A DNA stretch of 64,000 bases from Sisyra terminalis (GCA_958496175.1 OY292274.1:57794630-57858629), one strand, 5' to 3'. Numbered from the stretch's first letter, positions 24,835-36,432 are shown. Notes: generated from the sequence alone by a model not told the origin. Numbers and translations: made by a program.

Positions 24835-25700
24835 TGTTATCCCTAGTCGTGTGTCCGCGGTATATCATTTAGATGCAGAATAAATAAAATAGGTCCCGTA
24901 ATGGAATCTTAAGGAGCTTTGGCGTTAATTAAGACTCTGAAATTTCATTCTTTTTTTCTCAACAAAAGTGGCGCTCCTGCCTCCGAATGAATTATAATAA
25001 TTCAAATAATCAAGCACATTAAGAAAGAAAAGATATTAATACCCGAACAGTTTAGATTCAGAACTAGGAATTCCATGACAATTCAGTTTTACAGAATATG
25101 AGACCACGTAACTGACGCCTTCCACACGAAAATAAGCACACGAAAATGACTCTCCTGGACATAGAGAAGGGTATTATCAGTCTACTACAATATGGGTTAA
25201 TATAGAAATTAAGTAAAATGAGATTCCTAATATTCATTATAAAATAATCAGGAGTAGCGAAATAATATTACGAATCTTATTTTAATTAATTTCTATCTTA
25301 ACCCATATTGTAGTTGACTGATAATAGCCTTCTCTATGTCCAGGAGAGTCATTTTCGTGTGCTTATTTTCGTGTGGAAGGCGTCAGTTACGTGGTCTCAT
25401 ATTCTGTAGAACTGAATTTTCATGGAATTCCTAGTTTTGAATCTAAACTGTTCGGGTATTAGTATCTTTTCTTTCTTATAGTACGTGATTATTTGAATTA
25501 TTATAATTCATTCGGCAACTGTGCTTAAAGTTGTATGTAAGCTGATTGGTCTGTAACTAGCCGGAGTTGATGCTGGTTTTTAAGGTTTAACGATCGAAAT
25601 CTGTATCATGTTAATTCGTTGATTTTTTAAAGTTTCCGGGATAAATCTTTAAGTCAGCATTTTATTTATGAAAGTAGTTCGTCCTTTTACTGGCATAGTA
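24835..25700 (-). pseudogene. Jockey-type LINE fragment disrupted by an inverted duplication
   Basis: The minus strand carries reverse-transcriptase blocks in the correct order. TPASYRPISLHT lies near 25575-25540, an EQF-F-RxxN-type segment near 25460-25430, MTLLDIEKA near 25350-25325, and, after an intervening inverted copy, DSITGPILFILHLNDIP near 24925-24855. Stops interrupt the frame. Part of it (25267-25515) is repeated in reverse complement at 24983-25238. Confidence 0.7.
24983..25515. repeat. Long inverted repeat, ~250-bp arms, ~30-bp loop
   Basis: The sequence from 24983 (CCGAATGAATTATAATAATT) to about 25238 is the reverse complement of 25267-25515, with only scattered mismatches. The spacer is about 28 bp (CATTATAAAATAATC...GCGAAAT). 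The arms are LINE reverse-transcriptase sequence. A transcript across it would form an almost perfect hairpin of about 250 bp. The similarity is far higher than in the fold-back at 6.9-7.6 kb, so it arose more recently. Confidence 0.85.
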
Positions 25701-25977
25701 AAAGGTTTTTAAGTAACTTGCGTAAATATGATCGATTCTTAATGCTTTGTTGTTTTAATTTTTAAGAAATGTTTTTTTTCTCTAGGTTTAATATGGTACA
25801 AATTCGCTAAATCTCCAATATTTGTTTTCATGAAATCTACCATGAAGTTATTAAATTTCGTATTTTGGTTAGGCTAGAAAAATAATACAATTAATTTTTG
25901 TATAAAACTATACATTTAATCATCTTCTCCTTTTTTGCTAGACCGTTCAAGTTACCTACTGTATAGCATTATAAGAA

Positions 25978-26307
25978 ATTTATTTTGCAGAAATGAAAGA
26001 ATTTCGTTAATTTATAAGCCAACGTTCAAATTTTCGCTAGGCGTTGGTTATTTAAGAATACACCTTTGATAAACAAAACTTAATCAAATTTATCTTGTAC
26101 TGTATTTCCCATTACCGAATTGATAAATTATGTAGGCATGTTTTGGGAAATTTTCGTTATCATTTTTACGTAAAATTCATTGGAATTAGATTACAGAATG
26201 GACTAGTACTGTCCACGATCGAAGACTGATATAAAGTAGGATTTAAATTCTAAATTTACTTAAAATATTTATTTCTCTTTTCCAATTGAAACTTTGCTGA
26301 GTTAAAA
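25978..26307 (+). repeat. Duplicated upstream region of the paralog pair
   Basis: About 330 bp upstream of the second gene matches 21912-22229, upstream of the first. Shared tracts include TTTGCAGAAATGAA-GAATTTCGTTAAT and CATTACCGAATTGATAA. Promoters and 5' leaders were therefore copied with the genes, so similar expression is plausible. I see no unambiguous TATA-initiator pair common to both. Confidence 0.6.
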
Positions 26308-27787
26308 ATGTTTCGTTTACAAATTGCGCTTATTTTAATTGTCACTACTAATCCAATCCGAATATCAGCAGGTGCGTTATTGAATATTTTTTTTGGTTTC
26401 ATTTGAATAGAATTTTTCGACAATATAAAAACGTAGGATAATAAAAAAAAATAGAAAAAGGATCGTTGAAATATGCAACGTACTTATTTACAGTTCAAGG
26501 AGGATTACTGAATAGTTTAAACAAATTTTTTTTTAACACATTTTTCTTATTTTGGAAAATTCCAAACGTTAGGTGATGGATTTCACGCTTGTACATCTAA
26601 TGCGGATTGTTCGGATATACCACATACATATTGTGGCCAGAAAAAAGTATGTATTTGCCAGCAAGGATTTTATCAAGATGGTTATACAAAATGTTACGCA
26701 AGTAAGTAAGAGCGATAATCGAATGTTAACCATTGGAAAATTAAGATAAAAAATATATTTCTTTAAGATATCAAGCATTTTTAATAAAAAATGCACCTCT
26801 GCATTACTGTATAAAAAAATTTCAGATTTTTTACTCTTTTACTCTTTTATTATTTTTTTTCCAGAGATCGATGCCCCTTGTAACAATAATGCAGATTGTG
26901 AAACTCTGACAAATTCAAATTGTCAACAACATAAGTGCATTTGTAATACCAACACCGTCGCGGATCCCAATGGATTTGCTTGTTTTCCAAGTAAGACGAA
27001 AATATAATTTGCATAATAATTTAATTTTAAAGTTTTGTACTCATTTTTTTATTAACAAGATGTACAGTATGGGTACCCTTGTGAAGAAGATATACAATGC
27101 TTTAAATATATGGGTTCATCGTATAGTTGGTGTAATCCTGCCACTAAAGTTTGTGATTGTAAACCCGACTATCATGTGAAGACGAATGGAGTTTGTATCT
27201 TATCAAAAGGTAAACATTTTTTCTCCAGGTATATGATTAAATCAGTAAATAAGTAACACCCAATATTACTCACTAAAACTTTTAATTTTCCTCGTTTTTG
27301 AGTTTGACAAAGTAATAATTACCACAGGCGGTATGTTCACTTTAACAAGTACTGCACTATTTTAATCAAAAGTCGACTCTTTTTCATAGTACTTCATAAA
27401 TTAAATCTCCATTTCACTTTTGGTTTTTCAGATACATTAGAGTGCAACTAAATAATATGTTACTTTATAACAATTATACTTTTAGGCCTAAGCGAACCCT
27501 GTAACAGCGATGATGAATGTTATAATGGTAACGATGGTTATCCTCCATTCAAAAATCAATTAGTTTGCAAAAATAATATTTGCTCTTGCAAAGATGGAAT
27601 GATTCCTTCAGACGATCAATATTGTAAATGTAAGTTATTATCTTTATAATACAATTCATATTTTTTGAAAGAAAATTAATGAAAAGATATAATTATTTTT
27701 TGTATTCTAGCTGATGCATCTACCATCGTTTTACACTCGTTTATCATTTTTATAATTTCAATATTAAGTATTAAAAATATATTTTAA
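26308..27787 (+). CDS. Secreted, probably GPI-anchored protein with four six-cysteine modules
   Basis: Six exons: 26308-26371, 26573-26701, 26865-26990, 27060-27209, 27486-27629, 27711-27787 (229 aa). It has the same plan as the gene at 22230: signal peptide (MFRLQIALILIVTTN), then one cysteine module per exon (four here), then a hydrophobic tail ending SIKNIF. Exons 3 and 4 are near-copies of exons 2 and 3 of the neighbour. Exons 2 and 5 have no counterpart there. Module spacings are C-x5-C-x7-C-x5-C-x-C-x11-C; x5, x7, x4, x1, x12; x5, x10, x6, x1, x11; and x5, x15, x4, x1, x11. Every intron is phase 1, so modules can be gained or lost without frame damage. Function is unknown; binding or adhesion at the cell surface is a guess from the architecture. 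Confidence 0.82.
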
Positions 27788-28560
27788 TAAATAAGAGATA
27801 ATCGTTTTATTAAAAAATTGTATTAAACATAAAGAATAAATATTTTATTATAAATAAAAGTTTATAATATATAAATAATATAATGAAATAAAATAAATTA
27901 AGGACGAAAACAAATTTGTTCTCGTAAATGAGACGGTAGGTAATTAGGTCTTCAAATAAAAAAAAAGCTTAATAAGGTGATAAATAAATTTTATTAGTAG
28001 GTACCTATCAATTTCACAAAAGTTTTAAGGTCAAAATAAATAAATCAATTGATATGATATATGATATATGATAACAAAAGTCAGTAACGAAATCATTTGA
28101 AATAACATTTCAAAGTTTAGATAATATTAAGACTTTTTATTATATAAAAAATATATAGAATTTAGAAAAAAAAAATTCATTATTTAAAATCGCTACAACA
28201 GTGGTGAAATAAAAAAAATATAAAAATAATGTCTTTCTAATGTGTTTATTAAGTATATATATAAATATAATAAAAAAGTCAAAAATTTACTGTTAAAATT
28301 GCAATAAAACAAACTTTCTAAGGGAAATTCTGCAAGAAGATAGTTATAGGAATATTTGTCAAAAAATATATATACTATTAGGGCGTCCGTTATTTCCCAA
28401 ATTGATTTTTTTACAGCGATCACCCCCTGAATTTTTAGTTTAAGATATAAAAAAAATTATCTAACACAATTAAGCTCTCAATTTCTTGATTAAACCGTAC
28501 CGGAATCATATTACTTTTACTATTTAAATAACAGATGATAAAAATCAGGTCTCAGCTTTT
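27788..28560. other. Downstream flank of the second paralog, no gene
   Basis: AT-rich. Several AATAAA signals just after the stop (for example near 27836 and 27853) could serve polyadenylation. 27970-28210 is the partner of the diverged repeat at 20930-21170. Confidence 0.5.
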
Positions 28561-28562
28561 AT

Positions 28563-28792
28563 ATTTTTTTAAATAAGAAGAAAATTCAGGTTATTTAAGA
28601 TCTTTTTGTTTTTTTATTTTTTATTTAATATTTTATTGTTCAATTAGCTACGTTTCTTTACTAATCGTAACTTCCTCAGGCTTCTTGATTCACAAAATTA
28701 AAAATATTTATTTTTAAAATAAAAAATAAAAAAAAACAAAAAGATCTTAAATAAGCTGAATTTTCTTCTTATTTAAAAAAATATTTAAATAA
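28563..28792. repeat. Inverted repeat related to the 15.2-kb hairpin units
   Basis: The outer arms AAATAAGAAGAAAATTCAG... and ...CTGAATTTTCTTCTTATTT enclose a minus-strand core reading CAAGAAGCCTGAGGAAG, TTACGATTAGTAAAGAAAC, GTAGCTAATTG. It is clearly homologous to the 15.2-16.0 kb units, but CTGATGA has become CTGAGGA, which should abolish any ribozyme activity. Confidence 0.55.
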
Positions 28793-29185
28793 CATGGGAT
28801 TATTTGACTTTTTATTTTTATTTTTTTTTCTCAGAAACAAATGAATAAAAATATTTAAGATTAAATTATTCTGACGTAAAATTTAACGCTCTACAAAAAA
28901 GGTCTCTTAGGAATTTTCGATTAAATCACTTTATTAAAAGTTATTCAACATTTAACTAATATACTATAGGTTCTTTTTTTTGAATAAGATTGGATAAGAT
29001 GGGTTATTGGTTGGTATCCCAAAATTTATAAACGTACGCAACCCTGGTGACTCCACCGTAGCGCCATTTTAAGTATTGCTCACAGAAATACTCCGAAAGA
29101 TAATTTGTAAAAGATTTCAAGTAATATTTAAAGACAAATCAATTAATGGATAATAATATATGTCTTAAGAGACTCAATTTCTTCT

Positions 29186-29234
29186 TTATTACGACGCGTT
29201 TCAACAGTTTTTGACTGTCATCATCAGGTAATAA
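29186..29234 (-). ncRNA. Hammerhead ribozyme-like motif (minus strand)
   Basis: Mirror copy of the plus-strand motif at 29267-29315, with the same stem I, CTGATGA, stem II, GAAAC and GTC elements when read on the minus strand. See that entry for the fold. Confidence 0.6.
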
Positions 29235-29266
29235 TTTTTTTGCCCAAAATAATTATTACAAAATAA

Positions 29267-29315
29267 TTATTACCTGATGATGACAGTCAAAAACTGTTGA
29301 AACGCGTCGTAATAA
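29267..29315 (+). ncRNA. Hammerhead ribozyme-like motif (plus strand)
   Basis: Stem I is a perfect 7-bp pair, TTATTAC (29267-29273) with GTAATAA (29309-29315). The invariant core CTGATGA is at 29274-29280. Stem II is GACAGT/ACTGTT with loop CAAAA (about 29282-29298). GAAA is at 29299-29302, and the predicted cleavage triplet GTC ends at 29308. Between GAAA and GTC there is almost no stem III. ACGCGT (302-307) is self-complementary, as in short-stem-III hammerheads of newt satellite, retrozyme and Penelope-like repeats, which act as dimers. All required core bases are present. Activity is inferred, not shown. Confidence 0.65.
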
Positions 29316-29920
29316 AGAAGAAATTGAGTCTCATAAGACATATATTATTATCCATTAATTTATTGTGACTCGGAAATAATAAATACTTATCAATGTTAAA
29401 CAAATCAATTGTTTCTAAATCTTAAAACCCGTTGGTTTTATTTTAAACTAAAGCCAAAATAGTAAATTTCTAAATATGTAATCGTATTTTGTTTGCTACA
29501 AACTTGGGTTCAAACATAAATCGACCTTTAAACTTAGATTTTTACAAATTTGTAAATTTTTATTTCAATCAAAAAGTTGTAAACATAATATTAACATGTA
29601 GGCAATGCCAAAGCATTGTACTGGTATCCTTTAAGTACAGCACTACCGATTTCTTATACAGCTAAGCACGTCCTTGCCACTGTTTTGGGTCCCTTAGGTA
29701 TATTTAAATTTGACACCGGATGCATTCGAAAATCAGTGCCTATTTGAACGGAAAGCTATTTCGATAATTTTTAAGCATTACAGTTTGCATTCTTTTTTGC
29801 GCTCATTTCCATCGAAACTTTGGTACATATGAAGAATGGCTGCACTGTTGTAAGTTTAACCAAACATCGATCTCCCAGCAAACCGCTGAAGAATAACTTC
29901 ATGTTTTCCCATTATATATA

Positions 29921-30034
29921 ATGGATAACACCGAAGAAAATGGACCCAAAGAAGATCAACAAGAAAAAAAGAAATTCAGAAGCTTTAAAAAAATATTTGT
30001 TCAGTCTAAAATTACTTCTCATATTGTTTCATAA
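29921..30034 (+). CDS. Small basic/acidic ORF, possible first exon
   Basis: A 37-codon frame beginning MDNTEENGPKEDQQEKKKF, then RSFKKIF. The acidic-then-basic start and the KKFRSFKKIF segment resemble N-termini of some cytoskeletal proteins, and the composition is unlike random AT-rich frames. It stops at 30034 unless spliced; no strong donor was found inside. It could be a first coding exon, a pseudogene fragment, or chance. Confidence 0.2.
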   Translation: MDNTEENGPKEDQQEKKKFRSFKKIFVQSKITSHIVS

Positions 30035-32357
30035 TATTTCTATCAGATAAAATTTTGTTAGGATAATCGAAAACATTGGTAAAAATTTCATCGATATGAT
30101 CAATTATCATCGTTGACTGTATTTAAATCGTCTATATATGTATTCAGTGTTTTTTATTTATAATTATATATCTTCCTTGAAAGCAAGCACTTGAAAATTT
30201 ATCCAATTTTTTTTATTTATAATAATTACTTATTAGATCAAGCAGATATCATCTGATAGATCCCCAACTAAAATATAAAAGTGGAATCAAAGAGCAGCCC
30301 TTAACTATTAATTGAACTTTTAGTTGTTAGGTGTAATTTTTTACCTCAGCTAATTTTTTTAGTTCAAGATTTCCATTAAATATGCGCTTTCAAAAAGGAA
30401 AATGTCATTTAATCATGAGAAAGAATCTTTTCATTTTACTTCATTTGTTCTGATGATCTGATCATTAAAAAGAAATCCTTTATCATGTAGTCTTCTGCCT
30501 AATAAATAATGATTGTACTTTATAGCTAAGACCAATGCTATTCATTTTTAATTTTAAACTTCTTTTCTTTAAATAAATAATTTATGAGTCGAGATAAAGA
30601 CATTGATTTGATCATAACTCTTTGCTTAAGAAGATTAAGCTTTTGTCAGAAAAGTAATTTTCAAATGGAACTCTTTCTATAATATATTAAATTTCAGTGA
30701 AATATATTCCAAATTGTATGTAGCTGAAAACTATACAAGTATCGTATGACGATGATATATCCATACAATGTACATATCACCTGTTAAAAGTATTTACTTA
30801 TTCAAACTTATGCTATGGTATATCTTATTCTTGGTGCAAGCAATAAAAATTTATTATAGTTTATACGAAATTAATTTTCTACTTGTAAGAAACAACAAAT
30901 ATGAGGGAACTAATCCCAGAGATAGGGACACTGCAATACGGTATACCGATATATAAGACCGGCCGTCAGGCAAATTACGAAAACAGAAAATTGTTGTTTC
31001 CTTTTATGACCGTTTACAATATATTTTTATATACCTACATTATATTAAGTGTAAACACATTGCGCTTTGTATAACGTCTCTTCATTGACGTAATTTTCCC
31101 CATTTTCCATAAATTGTGCGACACAATATTGTTTTTAATAATACGAGCGCGGGATATTTACTTAAAAACAGCGGCAATAAAGACTGGTCCTGGCATTTTC
31201 TTTCAATCGCGAAAGACAACATATATTTTATAATTGATACCAAAGGAAAAGAAATACGAAGCAATAAAGAAAATACCAAGAAAAAAAAACGATGCCCCCC
31301 CCTACATAAAAATTCAACCATGTCGCTTGCTTATTGCCATCAATTTATTGTGATGAAGGATAGAAAGCAAGGGGAATTCAAATGTTGACAGAATCATTGA
31401 AATAAGAAAAAAAAATCTTAAATAAAATCAAATCAAATAATAACATACGAGTATTTATGAAATATTTCTCTTCTCTTGGTTCTTAAGTCTTGTTTACGGC
31501 GATTTTGTCGTAAAAATCGAAGATATCGATATTAAATATTAATCCAGTAATGGAACGAAAAAGAAATATCGTAGGAGGTAAATTCAGAATATTACAGAAA
31601 AAAAAACCGTAAATCTTTTGAGTTCTACCATTTTCTTTATGGAAGTGTGTAAAAATAATTAATGTTTTAAACAAAATAATCCTCAATGATTTAATTCCAT
31701 CGAATCGTTTTTTTTTTTATTTCAATTTTAATATCAGATAAAATTACGTGACTCCGTAACATTATCAAAGCTTACAAACTTTCCCAAGAGCTTTAACATT
31801 TAAAATCTATTCGTTTTGTTTGGCAGTCTCTACGCAAATCTATATGTTTTTGCCATTCATCAATCTGAGATTCTTTTCTTTGCATATTATACCTACAGTT
31901 TTTAAATATTATTTCGCTTCTTTCCTTGTATAATAATGAAATCCCGCTATTAAATTTATTATAGAGAAACGTTATCGGTGTGTTCCTGAATAAATTCATT
32001 CATAATGTTTTTGCAAATTACTTATCAATGAATACGGTTACTAATGAATAAATTAACGGAAATTGTATTGATTATATAATACTTTTTTGTAAAAATTAAT
32101 TATAACTATATTCGTGCTAAATTTTCTTCCACATACATATTTTTTCTTGACGAACTTAAACTGCATTTCCCCTTTTTTTTGTTGAATTAAATATTTTGTT
32201 TTTCAAATCCATAAATAAAGTTACGAATTCTTCTATTTTCCTGTTTCTGTCTTCATTTTTCTATTTTGATAATTGGTAATTAAGCTTTGCTTAACATATT
32301 AAGGTATTTTGAAAGAACAAGCTTTCAATTTTAATAGATACAAACACTTTTTGAAGC
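30035..32357. other. No gene seen
   Basis: Mostly AT-rich. 31080-31390 is compositionally richer and has overlapping open frames on both strands (about 80-90 codons each), but neither shows a family motif, signal peptide or splice pattern. Confidence 0.45.
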
Positions 32358-33280
32358 GGATTGTTTGGAAAGTAATTTCGTTTTTTCCCGACAAAAGATT
32401 TAACTGTATTTTTTTGCACCCATTTTATAATTAAGTCGTATAATCATTGTATGTTTTGAGAGCTCATATAGCAAGGCTTGTATGTGAAAAAGCTCAAGTG
32501 ATTGTACGCAATAGTTTTTGGTGCGTGTCCTTTTAGATATGGAGAGCAAAAACCAGAATTTTCGTCATATATCACTTTTTCACTATAGAAAAGGTAAAAT
32601 GCTGTTCAATCAAGCAAAAAAAATAACTGAAGTGTATGCAGAAGATGTATTGACGGCACGCCAGTGCCAAAACTAGTTTGTATAATTTTGATTCGGAAAT
32701 TTTGATGTCGAAGATGCATCACGGTCTGGAAGACCAGTTGAAGCTGATAAAGTCACAATGAAATCATTAATTGATGCAAATCGGTAAGTAACAGTACGTG
32801 AGATCAGTAAAAGGTAAAATTTACCAAATTCAATTGTTAATGACCCACTTGAAAGACCTAGGATTAACCTCGAACCCCGATTAATGGGTTCCCTATGTTT
32901 TTATGGGTAGGAATTTGACCTCATACAAGTTGTGTGCTCTCCCAAAAGTTTTTACAACTTGAAAGGTATAAACTGTCATACCCATCATATTCTACAAATC
33001 TGGCAACTTCGGTTTATTGTTGGTTTTGACCACAGCAAAATCTTTTAGACGGTAAAACCTTTACTTCAAATGAGGAAGTCAAAAATACCCAAAGATCAGT
33101 TTTCGGCTAAAAAAGAGCAAAAATTTTTGCAGTGAAAAATTATACTTCAGCCAGAAAAATGGCAAAAGGTATTGAACCAGAATGGCCAATTTATAATTTA
33201 AAAAAATATTTATTCACTATAAAAAAATTGTCTTTTATTATTACAAATAAAGAAACGAAATTACGTTCCGAACAATCTAA
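32358..33280 (+). mobile_element. Dead mariner element
   Basis: Terminal inverted repeats GGATTGTTTGGAAAGTAATT (32358) and, at the right end (about 33259-33278, reverse complement), AGATTGTTCGGAACGTAATT. A transposase start at 32539 reads MESKNQNFRHISLF, then NQAKKITEVYAEDVLTARQC, before a stop. SGRPVEAD and a C-terminal GKTF, KMAKGIE, NGQY-like segment appear later in broken frames. The central catalytic domain is largely deleted, so it is non-functional. TA target duplications are not clear. Confidence 0.75.
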
Positions 33281-36200
33281 TATGTCGTGACAAAATTTGA
33301 GCTAAATAAATGCATAGCTTTTTGAGTTTTTGAAATCTACGCAAAACCAACATAACAATTTTACATATGTAGATAAAAGATAGATTATTCATTGTTTATT
33401 TAAACCAGAGGTTGTCAGAGGTGGCCAACCCGCCAATCGCAAAATTCACATCTTGACAATTTTTTCGATCCGCAATATGCATCTGACTTTTATAAAATGT
33501 ATACATTTTATAATGACCAAAGTAGTGAAAGCCCATATATTAAAAATGTTTACAGTGTATCTAAATTAAGTATGGAGAATTTGAGATATAACTTCAAAAG
33601 TGGCCCGCAGAATTATGATGCATTTCCGATGTGGCTCCCAATATCATTTGGGGTGGCTGCCCCTAATTTCAAGTATGCTGATTTTTCGATATCTAAAAAA
33701 AGAACATAGATATTTAATTAAAAGACCCAATTTATAACCAACTAATGAATATCCATTAATTTATTTTAATCGCCCTTCTTCAGAATGCTACTTTTATTAT
33801 TATTAATTAAACGTAAATAGGAAATCTTTCCTTCCGAAGAAAAGTAGATGAACTTGATTACAAAGTTTCTATCAAAACAGTAATTCAGTCTTTAAATTAG
33901 AACCAAAAGGGAAATCAGATTAAAATATTGGTACAAGTATTTAGATTTAACTTGTTTGTGACCTTCATAATATTTTTTTTTGGCGAAACACTAAGATGTG
34001 CCTGAAAACAAAATATTGTCGAAATCCATAAAACTGTTCTTGAATTGTACGAAAGAATGCAGGTAGACAAATATTTAAGTTTAATATTATCAACCTTTGT
34101 CCCATAATCATCAATGTTGTGAGCAAAACTTGTTAAATTCCAAGCTGGTTAAAATTGCAAAGAATTTTTACCAGTTCTCAACTGATGATATGAAATAACA
34201 TAGTAAAAGCTTGAAGGCCAAAATCTGAGAAAAAGGCTCAAAGGTGTTATTTATGGAATCGGGTAAAGGTGTTAATGTAATTATAATTGACAACAAATAA
34301 TAAATACCTGAAACTGGTTCAGATTCCTTAAACAACATAATTAAATCTGACATTCCCTCATTTTGACCTTCAGGTTTTTATTTTGATATTTCATATCACC
34401 GGTTGAGCATATACTTGAATTTTTCGTATATATATATTCATTTTAATAATATTTTTACTGTTTTTACACAATTCAAATTTCAAATTTTATTTCACGGTTT
34501 TATTAAGTTCTTTTGTGTATGGTAACAATATTAAATACATTTAAAAATAAAAGCATTTTATAAATTGCCTGCGCTATAATTGGTATGTACTTGATTATAT
34601 TATATGCAAATATTTTTCTTTTATAAAATATCAAAGGACCCGATGAACTTCATCCCACCTTAAATTGAATTGCGAAAATTAATTGATATCGGTAATACTG
34701 CTACATTTTAAATTATTAACAATAACAAGAATTATTAACAATTAAATTAATAAACATTGTATTTTATTTATTTTGATTTATACCTATAAAAACATTCAAC
34801 ATGTTAAAACTTATATGCATAAAAAAAATCCTTAAATTCTCACCTGTTCATGAGTTTAAAGATATACATAGATATTTGTAAACATATTTTTGTTTTTGTC
34901 TTTTTGTATTTCTCGAAAATGTATTGTTCTTTTGGCCAATTCGATCCAAAGGTCGCTATTAACTAGGGACTGGAAACTTACTGGAAATATTTATGACTTC
35001 TTCAGTACTTTAAACATAATATTCGATAATATTAGACCATAGTTGTAGCCGGTACGAGTAATGGAAGACCTCCATCTCTGGGAAGATTTTGGGTATCTGT
35101 AGAAATATGCTGACAGATTTCAAGCTCACATTAGGTTTAAATTTACAACAATTATGAGGATAATTTTAACAGTAAAAATATGCAAAGAATTGTTTGAACC
35201 AAAAATTTTTTACAAAGCGTATTATCGTTTTTTTTTTGGCGATTCCCCGAATATAAAATAATTAATACGCTAACCTATCGTACACAAGCAGAACAATATT
35301 GATTACAAAGAAGTTTAAAAATCGTACTGATGAAAATTGTAACTTCTAATTACATGTGGAGACTAAAAAGAATTCTTAAAAATTAATTAATAAAGTCCTA
35401 AGATATTGATTTTTACGAAATACTTTAAAATCTTACTTTATAGTGATTGCAATTTTTTATATAGTCCCCTGGGAATGACAATAACACATTTAATATTTGA
35501 ATCTTATTAAAATGAATTTTCTTAAAACTATTTTTATGAAATATAATCTGTACGAAGAAATCTATAAAGAGAACAATGAATGAGCTTAATTTTTTATATT
35601 CTTAATATAATCTTCAATTTTATTATTTTATTTTGTTCCTATTGTATGTACATTAAGAAATATGTTTCAAAAAAAAATATTGAATCCGTTCTCACTTTGA
35701 CTGTGCTCCTCATATTAATTATCTATTATAATATAATATTAAGTCCTTTTGCAATTCTCTTTCAATAATAGTCGTAGTAAAAATGTTTATTTCGACACCA
35801 AAGCTATTATCGAAATTTTATGACTACAGTATTTACGGGATACAATAACAATCTACCACCAATAGTAATTGGCTTTTTTGCGTGTTCATTATCGTTAAGT
35901 GGTTTTAATCGTTAATGAAACTTTCCGAGCTTTTGATTCTTTTTAAATAGTATAGATTGAATTCAGTGCACGGCAATTAGTTTTTATATTTAATATTTTC
36001 ATTATGATTACCATCATTTTATGAGTGTTCATTAAGACATTTGGCTTATGTATCATAGTTCAAATATCTATATACTTTATTTTGATAATTTTTTTTCAAT
36101 TTTGCAGATATTTGCTTTAGGTATCTTTTATGATTATCAATTTATCACTTCTACGTGATAAATTAAACGGAGGTGTTGCAGCAACCTTTTATAAAATGGT

Positions 36201-36398
36201 ATCAATGATTTTAAGCAGATTTCAAAACATACATTTTCCTTTTGGTAATCTATCAATTCTTTAATTTTTACAAAAAACAGACTAGCCAATATTGTTATCA
36301 CGTACTGGTGATAACATGTGGTAGTTAAGCCAACAATAAAGTTAACTAAAATTATGCTTCTTGAATTATCTTTTGATTTCACCTGGGAAAAAGCAATC
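33281..36398. other. No gene; hAT-like end scrap near 33.4 kb
   Basis: Around 33405-33440 the plus strand has CAGAGGTGGCCAACCCGCC, typical of a hAT terminus, and near 33640-33672 a GGTGGCTGCCCC run, but no matching second end or 8-bp duplication was found. The rest is AT-rich without supportable genes. Confidence 0.45.
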
Positions 36399-36432
36399 TA
36401 TATAAAGCTGTTATTTAACATTTCTCCAGTAG
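36399..36432 (+). promoter_or_regulatory. TATA box and initiator of the cytochrome b5-type gene
   Basis: TATATAAAG (36399-36407) lies 29 nt upstream of CCAGTAG, whose A (36428) is the likely start site. This leaves a 35-nt 5' leader before the ATG at 36463, with clean spacing for a TATA-type arthropod promoter. Confidence 0.5.

Larger units (their letters stand above)
29139..29361. repeat. Palindrome carrying hammerhead motifs on both strands
   Basis: The arms of about 95 bp are almost identical in inverted orientation. AATTAATGGATAATAATATA at 29141 returns inverted, ending at 29360, and the whole hammerhead block is duplicated inside each arm. The spacer (about 29235-29266) is AT-rich and partly self-complementary. 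The two ribozyme motifs face each other head to head. Confidence 0.85.

Noticed and set aside
31082..31388. Overlapping open frames on both strands (about 80-90 codons)
   Set aside because: They are shadows of each other in a slightly richer patch. No domain, signal peptide, promoter or intron pattern supports either strand.
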